DNA of 64,000 bases from JAPPHA01 sp963662705 (GTDB taxonomy: Bacteria > Pseudomonadota > Alphaproteobacteria > Rhodobacterales > Rhodobacteraceae), in the NCBI GenBank assembly GCA_963662705.2, contig OY759767.1:1736001-1800000 (forward strand). Reading direction: 5' to 3'. The notes beneath the pieces are model-generated. The model searched no databases, was not told where the DNA came from, and saw only the letters and a program-made list of their open reading frames with translations. Positions 35,023 through 43,513 of the stretch are shown piece after piece (within the stretch, counting starts at the first letter, position 1; every line of letters begins with the position of its first letter). Both the position numbers and the translations under genes were made by a program.

Positions 35023-36510
35023 ATGGGGGCGCTGGCGAAACTGACGATCGCGCGTGCCCGCGATCTTTTGCGAGCCGGGGATCTGACCGCCGAAGACCTC
35101 GCACGGTCCTGCATCGACGCGATTGAATCCGCGACCCCGCTCAACGCCTTTTGCGCATCTACACCCGACCTGGCGATCGACATGGCACGGGAAGCCGATC
35201 GGCGCATTGCGACAGGAAACGCGCCGAAACTCTGCGGAATTCCTGTAGGCGTCAAGGACCTTTTCTGCACCCGCGGCGTCTCGACGCAGGCGGCGTCCGG
35301 AATTCTCGACGGGTTTGTTCCCGAGTACGAGAGTTTCATCACCGACCGGCTGTGGAAGGCCGGTGCTGTCATGGTCGGCAAGACCAACATGGACGAATTC
35401 GCGATGGGTTCGTCCAACCAGAATTCGGTCTACGGGCCGGTCGTCAGCCCGTGGCGCCGGCGAGGTTCGACCGCGCCGCTGGTGCCGGGCGGGTCTTCGG
35501 GAGGGTCGGCAGCCGCCGTTGCGGCAAACCTGTGCCTGGGCGCGACCGGTACGGATACGGGCGGGTCTATCAGGCAGCCCGCGGCATTTTCAGGCATAAC
35601 CGGGATAAAACCGACCTACGGGCGATGCTCGCGCTGGGGTATCGTGGCATTCGCCTCGTCACTTGACCAGGCCGGTCCGCTGACGAAATCCGTCAGGGAC
35701 GCCGCGATCATGCTGGAGACGATGGCCGGTCACGATCCCATGGACACCACGTCGGCCGAAATCCCGGCTCCGGAATTGGAGTCCGGCTTGACGGGAGACA
35801 TTCGCGGCAAGACCATCGGCGTTCCGACCGAGTACCGCCAGGACGGCATGCCGGACGAAATCGAGAGCCTTTGGGAAACCGGTGCCGAAATGCTGCGGGA
35901 CGCTGGCGCCAGGGTCATCAGGGTTTCGCTCCCCCATACGCGGTTTGCACTGCCGGCCTACTACGTCATTGCACCAGCCGAGGCGTCGTCGAACCTGGCG
36001 CGTTATGACGGGGTCAAGTACGGGTACCGAGCACGGATCGAACCCGGTGAAGGCATTGTCGACATGTACGCGAAGACACGGGCCGAGGGATTCGGCCCTG
36101 AAGTCAGACGGCGAATCCTGATTGGCACCTATGTCCTTTCCGAAGGGTTCTACGACGCCTATTACAAGCGCGCCCAAAGGGTGCGGACACTCATCCGCAA
36201 GGATTTCGAGGCCGTGTTCGATGCAGGTGTTGATGCGATCCTGACGCCGGCCACGCCGTCGGCGGCGTTCGGAATCGGCGAAATTCCCGATGATGATCCC
36301 GTGCGGATGTACCTGAACGATGTCTTCACCGTAACCGTGAACCTGGCCGGGCTGCCCGGGATTTCGGTTCCGGCCGGCCTTGATGAAAACGGACTTCCCC
36401 TCGGCCTGCAGTTGATCGGGCGTCCGTGGGACGAGGCGGAATTGCTGAACGTCGCCTACGCGCTCGAACAGGCCGCGGCATTTGACGCCGTTCCGGAGCG
36501 CTGGTGGTAA
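35023..36510 (+). CDS. gatA: Glutamyl/aspartyl-tRNA amidotransferase subunit A
   Basis: A 495-residue amidase-signature protein that releases ammonia from glutamine for tRNA transamidation. The Ser-cisSer-Lys triad is visible: Lys near 78 in GVKDLF, the glycine-serine loop GGSSGGSAAAVAA near 154-166, and the nucleophile region TDTGGSIRQPA near 177-187. MVGKTNMDEFAMGSS is diagnostic for GatA. Length is normal. It begins 3 nt after gatC. Confidence 0.95.
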   Translation: MGALAKLTIARARDLLRAGDLTAEDLARSCIDAIESATPLNAFCASTPDLAIDMAREADRRIATGNAPKLCGIPVGVKDLFCTRGVSTQAASGILDGFVPEYESFITDRLWKAGAVMVGKTNMDEFAMGSSNQNSVYGPVVSPWRRRGSTAPLVPGGSSGGSAAAVAANLCLGATGTDTGGSIRQPAAFSGITGIKPTYGRCSRWGIVAFASSLDQAGPLTKSVRDAAIMLETMAGHDPMDTTSAEIPAPELESGLTGDIRGKTIGVPTEYRQDGMPDEIESLWETGAEMLRDAGARVIRVSLPHTRFALPAYYVIAPAEASSNLARYDGVKYGYRARIEPGEGIVDMYAKTRAEGFGPEVRRRILIGTYVLSEGFYDAYYKRAQRVRTLIRKDFEAVFDAGVDAILTPATPSAAFGIGEIPDDDPVRMYLNDVFTVTVNLAGLPGISVPAGLDENGLPLGLQLIGRPWDEAELLNVAYALEQAAAFDAVPERWW

Positions 36511-36550
36511 CCCGCGACCCGAATGGCCGGCCAACAGGCCTCTGCGTGAA

Positions 36551-37345
36551 GTGGCGGTTCAAGTGGTTGGGCTGACGCACCCGTCGCCGAACTTTGGTCC
36601 GAGGCGCCACGGCGGTAAACCTTCGATGATCGTCCTGCACTACACGGGGATGATGAGCGCGCGCGCGGCCCTGGAGCGGCTCCGGGATCCGGAAAAGGAA
36701 GTGTCTTGTCATTACCTGATCGCCGAAGATGGCGAGATGTTCAGCCTCGTCTCGGATGAAATGCGCGCGTGGCACGCGGGCAGGGGTTCCTGGGGCGGTT
36801 GCACCGACATCAATTCTCTGTCGATCGGGATCGAGCTTGCCAATCACGGCCCCGATGACGGATTCCCTCCGTTCCCGGAGCCGCAGATGGCCCGGCTTGA
36901 AGATGTCCTGGGCGAGGTCATGGAATGTTGGAACATTCACCCGGCCCGGGTGATCGGCCATTCCGACATGGCGCCGGGACGAAAAATCGATCCCGGCCCC
37001 GCGTTCGACTGGAAACGCCTGGCCATTTCCGGCCTGTCGGTATGGACGGTTGATTCGGAAAGCCGGGTGGGCAGCGGTCGAGCCCGTCGGTCCTCCGCCC
37101 CGCGCGATGACCGCTGGTCCCGGTTCAAGTCCTCTGCGGCCGAGTTCGGCTACGCGCCGGAAAGCGACGACGAGACCGGGTGGCGGGCCGTGCTCGCGGC
37201 ATTCCGGATGCGCTTTCGGACAGCTGCCAGTGATTTGGCGGGGCAGAATGCGGTTGACCCGGGTGAGGCCGATGTCGCCGCGATTACAGGTCTTGCGCGG
37301 GATTTCCAGGCAAAATCGATTGACCCGGGTGAGGGCGGAATCTAG
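36551..37345 (+). CDS. N-acetylmuramoyl-L-alanine amidase, AmiD-like (amidase_2)
   Basis: About 264 residues from a GTG at 36551; an ATG at 36482 inside gatA is possible. The zinc amidase_2 domain shows IVLHYTG (first His ligand), SCHYLIAEDGE, WHAG and GHSDMAPGRKIDPG (second His and catalytic Lys). A short C-terminal helical region (SAAEFGYAPESDDET, AVLAAFRMRF) resembles a peptidoglycan-binding domain. It cleaves the amide between MurNAc and the stem peptide, probably in wall recycling. No signal peptide is evident. The last codons contain two copies of a 15-bp sequence that look like promoter elements for rnpB just downstream. Confidence 0.88.
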   Translation: MAVQVVGLTHPSPNFGPRRHGGKPSMIVLHYTGMMSARAALERLRDPEKEVSCHYLIAEDGEMFSLVSDEMRAWHAGRGSWGGCTDINSLSIGIELANHGPDDGFPPFPEPQMARLEDVLGEVMECWNIHPARVIGHSDMAPGRKIDPGPAFDWKRLAISGLSVWTVDSESRVGSGRARRSSAPRDDRWSRFKSSAAEFGYAPESDDETGWRAVLAAFRMRFRTAASDLAGQNAVDPGEADVAAITGLARDFQAKSIDPGEGGI

Positions 37346-37348
37346 GTG
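37254..37348 (+). promoter_or_regulatory. Candidate rnpB promoter inside the amidase gene, with a duplicated -35 block
   Basis: The 15-mer TTGACCCGGGTGAGG occurs exactly at 37254-37268 and again at 37320-37334. TTGACC is a strong -35. From the second copy, a 17-nt spacer leads to a weak -10-like TAGGTG at 37343-37348, just ahead of the RNase P RNA 5' end near 37356. Because the amidase stop is only about 10 nt before rnpB, the promoter has to lie in the coding sequence. The -10 assignment is tentative. Confidence 0.4.
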
Positions 37349-37355
37349 TAGGGAA

Positions 37356-37735
37356 GCAGATGGCCGGATGGCCGCACCTGCGGGGCGTGCGCGCCCTGCG
37401 GTGAGGAAAGTCCGGACTCCACGGAGCGACGGCGCCGGGTAACGCCCGGCCGGGAAGACCCGAGGGAAAGCGCCACAGAGAACAGACAGCCTGCCTGCGC
37501 AGGCAATGGTGAAACGGTGGGGTAAGAGCCCACCGCGCACGCGGTAACGCGGGCGGCACGGCAAGCCCCGCCGGGAGCAAGGTCGAATAGGAAACACGGA
37601 AGACATTGCGTCGAGGTTGCTCCAGCCTTGTGTTTCGGGTGGGCCGCAAGAACCTGGCGGTGACGGCAGGTCCAGATGAATGGCCATCGAGGGGACCTTG
37701 TCCCTGAACAGAATCCGGCTTACAGGCCATCTGCC
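37356..37735 (+). ncRNA. rnpB: RNase P RNA, bacterial class A
   Basis: The catalytic RNA of ribonuclease P, which trims tRNA 5' leaders. Conserved blocks are present in order: GAGGAAAGTCCGGACTCC near 37402, CCACAGAGAACAGAC near 37472, GGTGAAACGGTGGGGTAAGAG with the CCCACCGC strand, GATGAATGGCCATC near 37676, and the 3' ACAGAATCCGGCTTACAGGCC. The ends pair as GCAGATGGCC (37356) with GGCCATCTGC (37725-37734), forming helix P1. Size about 380 nt is typical. rnpB lies directly upstream of the division cluster. Confidence 0.95.
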
Positions 37736-37861
37736 ACCCCGCTTCGCCAATTCGTGGTTTCATCTTTGGGTCTCCCGAAGCCCTCGTGCCGGGCGGAAAC
37801 CGCGAATCATGTGCGCCTGCCAATGGGATCAAGCCACACCTTGGGCCATTAATGCCCGGAT

Positions 37862-37909
37862 GTTCGATTTATGTTCTCATTTCGCGCTCGCTGATTCGAA
37901 TGAGAACAA
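37862..37909. promoter_or_regulatory. LexA-like direct repeat overlapping a 10-bp palindrome
   Basis: GTTC at 37862-37865 and 37873-37876, separated by seven bases, match the GTTC-N7-GTTC operator used by LexA in alphaproteobacteria. The second half-site also begins a perfect inverted repeat, TGTTCTCATT (37872-37881) and AATGAGAACA (about 37899-37908). About two chance matches to the LexA pattern would be expected in a window this size, so position in a promoter region is the main support. Confidence 0.35.
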
Positions 37910-37935
37910 ATTTTAAAATGCTGTAAAACAATGTG

Positions 37936-37985
37936 TTAGGAAAAAGTGGGAGAAAGTGGCATAAAATTGCAAGAAATGGCTTGAA
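37936..37985 (+). promoter_or_regulatory. Candidate MraZ box: ladder of 10-bp repeats
   Basis: Five consecutive 10-mers align in register: TTAGGAAAAA, GTGGGAGAAA, GTGGCATAAA, ATTGCAAGAA, ATGGCTTGAA. The two best copies give TGGGA-N5-TGGCA. MraZ proteins are known to bind several TGGG-type repeats spaced at 10-bp intervals in front of mraZ. The box lies about 240 nt upstream of the mraZ start, so it would sit on the main dcw promoter. Confidence 0.5.
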
Positions 37986-38220
37986 CGTGCATTTCAATGG
38001 GGCATTCTGCCCGTCGGCTGACAAGTTCGCCGCCGAACAGAAACCAAAATCGAGCAGATCCCTCCCAATGGCAACAAAAAACAAGAGGCGGGCAAGACAG
38101 TAAGGCGGCGAACAGTCCGGTCCGCCACAGTCAAAACTCCCCCCCCCGGCGGACCGGACCCAACGAAGCAGGTGTTCCCTTCGGATCACCAAAAGAGGCA
38201 AGCGTTGGTCCGTCGGGCTT

Positions 38221-38814
38221 TTGATCGGGACGCTGAAGCGAGACAACAAATTGGTGGCGTCACAGTTCAGCGGTGAATCATCTCACAAGGTCGATTCAAA
38301 GGGTCGCGTCGCGGTTCCCGCCGTGTTCCGCCGCGCGCTCGAAGTCGGAAACCCGAGCAGGCAGCCGGGCGAAAAGCCTACCGTCCACGTGGTCTATGGA
38401 TCCAGGCAAACCTCTTATGTCGAGTGCTATTCCGAATGTTCGATGAATGGAATCATCGAGCGGATCAGGAAATTGGATCTCGGTTCGCTCAAGCGGCGCT
38501 GGCTGGACTGGGTCTACAACACGAGAAAATACGACGCACAACTCGATGATACCGGGCGGCTTCTGCTGAATGCGAAGGTCAGGGAAAAACTTGGTATCGC
38601 CAACGAGGTCATGTTCGTTGGTGCGGGCGACAGCTTCGAGATCTGGAATCCGGAAGATTACGAACAGGAAACGCTGAAACACGAAGATTTCATGAGCAAG
38701 CTCGTGGAACGGCATGGCGAGAACTTCCATCCCCTCCAACTGCTCGACAATGGCGCGGGCGGGAAGGGTTCCAGGAAAGGAAAGCGGCGCAAGAAAAAGA
38801 ACCGGGATGGATGA
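38221..38814 (+). CDS. mraZ: Transcriptional regulator MraZ
   Basis: 197 residues from the TTG at 38221, or 186 from the GTG at 38254 (VASQFSGESSHKVDSKGRVA); neither has a good Shine-Dalgarno, so the start is uncertain. Two SpoVT-AbrB-like units are visible: HKVDSKGRVAVPAVFRRAL, and the second in YDAQLDDTGRLLLNAKVREKLGI. A lysine- and arginine-rich C-terminus follows. MraZ is a ring-shaped DNA-binding protein that represses the division cluster it heads. Its stop overlaps rsmH by 4 nt. Confidence 0.92.
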   Translation: MIGTLKRDNKLVASQFSGESSHKVDSKGRVAVPAVFRRALEVGNPSRQPGEKPTVHVVYGSRQTSYVECYSECSMNGIIERIRKLDLGSLKRRWLDWVYNTRKYDAQLDDTGRLLLNAKVREKLGIANEVMFVGAGDSFEIWNPEDYEQETLKHEDFMSKLVERHGENFHPLQLLDNGAGGKGSRKGKRRKKKNRDG

Positions 38815-39845
38815 CCATGCTTGCCGTCCCAGGCGAACGGCAACCAACCGGTCATGTTCCCGTCCTTCTCGGAACATTCCTCAAGGAAATATCTCCCGTC
38901 GCGGGATGCTGGATTGACGGCACCCTTGGCGCCGGAGGCTATACGCGGGCCCTGTTGGACAATGGTGCCGAAAGGGTCATCGCACTCGACCGCGATCCCG
39001 AATGCCTGAAACTGGCGGAAGACTGGGCGCCGCTTTACGGCGCGCGGCTGACCCTCGACGAGGGCAATTTTTCTCGCCTGGACGAGATCGTGGCAAGGCA
39101 TCACGCGGCACCTGTCGACGGGGTTGTGCTCGATATCGGCCTGTCGTCGATGCAGCTGGACGATGCCTGCCGCGGGTTTTCGTTTACCCGCGACGGTCCT
39201 CTGGACATGAGGATGTCCGGTACCGGCGTATCTGCCGCCGACATCGTCAACCGGGCAAGCGAATCGAGGCTTGCCGAGATCCTGAGATTCTACGGTGAGG
39301 AACGGGCCTCGCGCCGCATCGCCAGGCAAATCGTCGCGTCACGGAAACATGCGCCGATCAGGACAACGGCCGAACTTGCAGGTATCGTCGCGTCGGGCGG
39401 TGCACGTTTCGGGAAACGCGGGCAACACCCGGCCACGCGTTCGTTTCAGGCCCTGAGAATCGTCGTCAACGAAGAATTGGCCAGCCTGGCCTCCGGCCTC
39501 GTGGCAGCGGAACGGGTTCTCCGGACGGGAGGCTTGCTGGCCGTCATCAGTTTTCATTCACTCGAAGACAGGCTGGTCAAGACGTTCCTGCGTGGAAACG
39601 CCCCGGCCGGGGCGGCCAACCGTCACGCACCGCCGGTGAGCCGTCAGTTGGCACGCTTTGAAACGGTGACGGGCAAGGCGTTCAAGGCCGGCGGACCGGA
39701 GGTCGCCGAAAACCCGCGCGCCAGATCGGCTCGCCTCAGGATTGCGAGGCGGAGCGGGGCCGGGCCCGGCTCGTCCGTAACCGACGGACCCGCCTTGCTG
39801 GAGACGCTTGGCGTTCCGGTCATCGATCCAGGCGAGGTCGTCTGA
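38811..39845 (+). CDS. rsmH: 16S rRNA (cytosine-N4)-methyltransferase RsmH
   Basis: A 344-residue S-adenosylmethionine-dependent enzyme methylating N4 of C1402 in 16S rRNA. GHVPVLLGTFLKEI and DGTLGAGGYTRALL at the N-terminus form the SAM site, DIGLSSMQLDD is the catalytic segment, FTRDGPLDMRM follows, and SFHSLEDRLVKTF is near the C-terminus. The ATG overlaps mraZ by 4 nt, and the stop shares a base with ftsL. Length is normal. Confidence 0.95.
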   Translation: MTMLAVPGERQPTGHVPVLLGTFLKEISPVAGCWIDGTLGAGGYTRALLDNGAERVIALDRDPECLKLAEDWAPLYGARLTLDEGNFSRLDEIVARHHAAPVDGVVLDIGLSSMQLDDACRGFSFTRDGPLDMRMSGTGVSAADIVNRASESRLAEILRFYGEERASRRIARQIVASRKHAPIRTTAELAGIVASGGARFGKRGQHPATRSFQALRIVVNEELASLASGLVAAERVLRTGGLLAVISFHSLEDRLVKTFLRGNAPAGAANRHAPPVSRQLARFETVTGKAFKAGGPEVAENPRARSARLRIARRSGAGPGSSVTDGPALLETLGVPVIDPGEVV

Positions 39846-40195
39846 TGTTGCGCGCGTTCGTCACCGCCGCGTGTTTCCTGGCCGTGTTCATCACCGCGGT
39901 CTGGGCCTACCGGGAAAACATCAGGACACGCGCGGACATCAAGCGGCTGGGGACTCTCGAAAGGGAGATTTCCCTGGAGACAGACCGTCTCGCTTTTCTG
40001 AGGGCTGAATGGGCCTACCTGAATCGGCCCGACCGGCTGGAAAATCTTGGCGCGATGGTCGGTGGCGACACGGCGTTGACGCCAATGGCGGACACCAGGT
40101 TCGGCGACATTCGCCAGGTTGAAATGAAACCATCGGGGGAACCGACATACGTTGCCCTGATCATGCGGCCGGGTCCGGCCGGACGGCCGTCGTGA
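39845..40195 (+). CDS. ftsL: Cell division protein FtsL
   Basis: A 116-residue bitopic inner-membrane protein. One membrane helix covers about 3-20 (RAFVTAACFLAVFITAVW). A periplasmic coiled coil follows (IKRLGTLEREISLETDRLAF) and then AEWAYLNRPDRLENLG, the conserved end of the FtsL-type coil. It forms a trimeric complex with FtsQ and FtsB that activates FtsW-FtsI. No ftsB is present nearby. It overlaps both neighbours. Confidence 0.9.
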   Translation: MLRAFVTAACFLAVFITAVWAYRENIRTRADIKRLGTLEREISLETDRLAFLRAEWAYLNRPDRLENLGAMVGGDTALTPMADTRFGDIRQVEMKPSGEPTYVALIMRPGPAGRPS

Positions 40196-42033
40196 AGTTG
40201 GTACCGACATCCGACGTCGCCAGGATCATGGGGGAGTTGGCGGGTAGCAAGCGGCGGGAACCCGCGGACGCCGCCGGCAACGCCGGAACGGCCAGCGGAA
40301 GCAGGGCACGGGAGCTCGCGGAACGGCGGTCAAGCCGCAGGTTGACATTCCTTCTGGCATTCCTGTCACTCTGTTTCTGCGTACTTGCCGTGCAGATGAC
40401 CCTGCTGACAAACAGGCAGCCTGACGAGTCGGAACGATTCGGGCCACGCGCCGGCGAAACGCGCGCGGAGATCCATGACCGGAACGGCAACCTGCTTGCC
40501 GTCAATGTGAAGGCCACGACCCTCGCCGCTGTACCTGCCGACCTGGCGGATCGTGGCGGTACGGCGCGGGCACTGAGCCGGATGTTTCCCGATCTCGACG
40601 CGGACGATCTGCTCGCTGACTTCAACAGCAAGAGGAATTTTGTCTGGATCCGCAAGGAACTCAGTCCCGAACAGCATCAGGCGGTGCACGATATCGGAGA
40701 ACCCGGGCTCGTGTTCGGCGAACGACTCATCCGTTTTTACCCGAATGGCCGTCTCGCCGCCCATGTTCTCGGTGGCGTTCGCAACGGAAGGGAGGGTCTG
40801 GGCGGTGTCGAACTCGTTGGGGTTGGCGGCGTTGAAGGGTACTTTGACGACGAACTTCGTCGTTCTGCCCGCAGCACCAGGCCCCTGGTGCTGTCGATCG
40901 ACCTGTCTGTCCAGGCAGCGGCCCGCCAGGTTCTCGCTGGCGGGCTTGACCTGGTGAACTCGAAAAAAGGGTCGGCAGTACTCATGGATGTCCACTCCGG
41001 AGAAGTGCTTGCCATGGTTTCACTGCCGGATTTCGATCCCAATTCCCGCCCTCCTTTGCCACGCGAGACCGATCCGGCCGACAGTCCGCTGTTCAACCAC
41101 GCGGTCCAGGGAATCTACGAGCTCGGATCGGCCCAGAAAATCCTGACTGTCGCCATGGGCCTGGAGTCCGGCCGGGTCGGGCCGTCCACAATGGTTAACA
41201 CGACGCAACCGCTTGTCGTTGGCGGAAATTCGGTCTCCGATTTCAATTACAAGGGACCGACGATGTCGGTTCGCGACATCATCATCGAGTCATCGAATGT
41301 CGGCGTCGCACGCATTGCTCTGTGCCTTGGCCGGGCGAAACAGAAGGAATTCCTCTCGAGCCTTGGGTACCTTGACCCGGTCAGGATCGAACTGACGGAG
41401 GCCGCAGGAGCGAAACCGATCGTGCCCAGGGTGTGGAGGAAGTCCACGACTGTCACCGTATCTTATGGCCATGGTCTCTCCGTCTCGCCATTGCGCCTCG
41501 CGACGTCTTACGCGGCGATTGCGAACGGCGGGATCCTGGTCAATCCGACCCTCAGGAAGAACGACGGGCCGGTTGCCGGCAAACGGGTGATTTCGGCGGA
41601 GAACTCAAGTATACTTCGCGAGTTCCTCCGGGGTGTGGTCATGCAGGGAACCGCCACGATCGCGCAAAAGAACCCCTACCAGATCGGGGGCAAGACCGGC
41701 ACGGCCGACAAGGTCGCTCCGAACGGGCGGTATTATGAAGACAGGGTCGTATCGACCTTTGCTGCCATGTTTCCCGTGTATCGACCAAAATATGTGCTTG
41801 TCGTCATCGTTGATGAGCCGGAGATCGAAATCGATGGCAAGAATCGCAGGACCGCCGGCTGGACCGCCGTTCCGATCGCCAGTTCGATCATTTACCGGGT
41901 CGCGCCAGTCTTGGGTTTGAAGCCGGCGGACTATCCGGATTCATGGACGATCAGGGAAAGTGGACCGCCATCGCTCGGCCCGTGCACGGCCGGGCTGGGA
42001 GTCGTGGATGAATCAAGACGCCAGCCTGCCTGA
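40192..42033 (+). CDS. ftsI: Peptidoglycan D,D-transpeptidase FtsI (PBP3)
   Basis: A 613-residue septal transpeptidase crosslinking peptidoglycan. A GTG start overlaps ftsL. A cytoplasmic stretch of about 50 residues precedes the membrane helix LTFLLAFLSLCFCVLAVQM. The dimer/pedestal region begins ETRAEIHDRNGNLLAVNV. Transpeptidase motifs: SxxK as GSAQK near 315, SSN in ESSNVGVARIA, and GGKTGTADK. The residues between the active serine and lysine (Ala-Gln) differ from the Thr/Val-Phe usual in this family; otherwise the domain looks intact. Partner of FtsW. Confidence 0.95.
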   Translation: MKLVPTSDVARIMGELAGSKRREPADAAGNAGTASGSRARELAERRSSRRLTFLLAFLSLCFCVLAVQMTLLTNRQPDESERFGPRAGETRAEIHDRNGNLLAVNVKATTLAAVPADLADRGGTARALSRMFPDLDADDLLADFNSKRNFVWIRKELSPEQHQAVHDIGEPGLVFGERLIRFYPNGRLAAHVLGGVRNGREGLGGVELVGVGGVEGYFDDELRRSARSTRPLVLSIDLSVQAAARQVLAGGLDLVNSKKGSAVLMDVHSGEVLAMVSLPDFDPNSRPPLPRETDPADSPLFNHAVQGIYELGSAQKILTVAMGLESGRVGPSTMVNTTQPLVVGGNSVSDFNYKGPTMSVRDIIIESSNVGVARIALCLGRAKQKEFLSSLGYLDPVRIELTEAAGAKPIVPRVWRKSTTVTVSYGHGLSVSPLRLATSYAAIANGGILVNPTLRKNDGPVAGKRVISAENSSILREFLRGVVMQGTATIAQKNPYQIGGKTGTADKVAPNGRYYEDRVVSTFAAMFPVYRPKYVLVVIVDEPEIEIDGKNRRTAGWTAVPIASSIIYRVAPVLGLKPADYPDSWTIRESGPPSLGPCTAGLGVVDESRRQPA

Positions 42034-43513
42034 GGCTGTTTCGTTGGCGTCGCTCGGTTTGAGGCCAACGCACGGTTCTGCCCGGGCCGAGGGCATCAGC
42101 GGACTGTCCGTTGACAGCCGCGAACTGCAAAGCGGGGATCTTTTTGCCGCATTGCCCGGCTCGAATGTTCACGGTGCGGTTTTTGTTCGTGACGCCATCG
42201 AGAATGGGGCAGCCGCGGTGCTGACCGATCCTTGCGGATTCGAGCTTGCGGCAAGTGACGCCCTCCCGGAGCACATCCCGTTTATCGTCGCGGAAAACCC
42301 GAGGCTCGCCCTGAGTGCGGCGGCGGCCAGGTTTTTCGCCAAGCAGCCCCCGACCGTGGCGGCAGTCACCGGAACAAACGGCAAGACGTCCATCGCCCAT
42401 TTTACCCGCCAGATCTGGGAACGGTTGGGATATCGGGCTGCCAACGTGGGGACACTCGGGATCGATGGCGCGCTGCGGGCTTCTCTCCGTCACACGACTC
42501 CGGATCCCGTAACGCTTCACGGGTTTCTCGCGGCCATGCGCGAGCAACAGGTCACCCATGCCGTGTTGGAGGCGTCGAGCCATGGCCTCTCCCAGTATCG
42601 TCTCGACGGTGTCGAGCTCAGGGCTGCGGCGTTCTCGAGTTTTTCCCGCGACCACCTCGACTATCATGACGACCTTGACAGCTATTTTGCCGAAAAGGCC
42701 CGCCTTTTTTCCCAGGTCCTGCCCGCGAACGGATCGGTTGTCGTCAACCTGTCAGCCGATCGCGCGGGCGCCGTCGTCGAAATCGCCCGGGGCCGCGGGC
42801 AGGACCTGTTTCTTGTCGGGCGAGGCGGCGGCGGCGACCTGACCCTCCTGGATGAGCGGTTCGACGAAACCGGTCAGTCGATCCGGTATGCGTTTCGGGG
42901 CCGCACGGCCGGATTGCGGTTGGGACTGATAGGAGGGTTCCAGGCCGAGAACGTATTCGTCGCGGCAGGCCTCGCGATCATGTGCGGTGAGAAGCCGGAG
43001 CGCGTGCTTTCTGTCCTGGATTCCCTCGAGACCGTGCCTGGGCGCATGCACCTCGCCGCAATACGCGACAATGGCGCCGCGGTGTTCGTTGATTACGCCC
43101 ATACGCCGGACGCGCTCGAGGCCGCGTTGAGGGCGTTGAGGCCGCATGTTCGGGGCAGGATCACAGTTGTCTTCGGAGCAGGCGGAGATCGGGACCGGGG
43201 GAAACGTTGCCTGATGGGCGCCGCGGCCAAGCGCCATGCCGACACGGTCATCGTGACCGACGACAATCCGCGCCATGAGGATCCGGCCGTTATCCGTTCC
43301 GAGATCATGCGGGGGTGCCCGGATGCACGGAATATCGGCGACAGGGCTAGCGCAATCCTTGAAGGCGTCATCGTACTGGATCATGGCGATGCCCTTCTCG
43401 TCGCCGGCAAGGGACATGAGGCCGGGCAGGTGGTCGGCGACGACGTGCACCCGTTCGATGACAGGGAGCAGGCAAGCCTCGCGGTTGCGGCACTGGACGG
43501 AAAACGCACATGA
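42008..43513 (+). CDS. murE: UDP-N-acetylmuramoyl-L-alanyl-D-glutamate--2,6-diaminopimelate ligase
   Basis: A 501-residue ATP-dependent ligase adding the third stem residue. ATP loop VTGTNGKTSIAHF near 122, LDYHDDLDSYFAEKARLF in the central domain, and DDNPRHEDP, the DNPR motif that selects meso-diaminopimelate over lysine. The ATG at 42008 overlaps ftsI by 26 nt. Length is typical. Cytoplasmic step of lipid II synthesis. Confidence 0.95.
   Translation: MNQDASLPEAVSLASLGLRPTHGSARAEGISGLSVDSRELQSGDLFAALPGSNVHGAVFVRDAIENGAAAVLTDPCGFELAASDALPEHIPFIVAENPRLALSAAAARFFAKQPPTVAAVTGTNGKTSIAHFTRQIWERLGYRAANVGTLGIDGALRASLRHTTPDPVTLHGFLAAMREQQVTHAVLEASSHGLSQYRLDGVELRAAAFSSFSRDHLDYHDDLDSYFAEKARLFSQVLPANGSVVVNLSADRAGAVVEIARGRGQDLFLVGRGGGGDLTLLDERFDETGQSIRYAFRGRTAGLRLGLIGGFQAENVFVAAGLAIMCGEKPERVLSVLDSLETVPGRMHLAAIRDNGAAVFVDYAHTPDALEAALRALRPHVRGRITVVFGAGGDRDRGKRCLMGAAAKRHADTVIVTDDNPRHEDPAVIRSEIMRGCPDARNIGDRASAILEGVIVLDHGDALLVAGKGHEAGQVVGDDVHPFDDREQASLAVAALDGKRT

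Larger units (their letters stand above)
37736..38220. other. rnpB-mraZ intergenic region
   Basis: 485 bases, AT-rich from about 37860 to 37980 in contrast to the flanks. It must carry the promoter(s) of the division cluster. Two striking elements inside it are listed separately: a GTTC-N7-GTTC sequence overlapping a long palindrome, and a ladder of 10-bp repeats. No gene or clear rnpB terminator was seen. A GATTC (GANTC methylation site) is at 37893-37897. Confidence 0.5.

Noticed and set aside
36326..37750. A 474-codon minus-strand frame covering gatA end, the amidase and rnpB
   Set aside because: It is antisense to clear genes and to the RNase P RNA, whose conserved sequence forces the composition.
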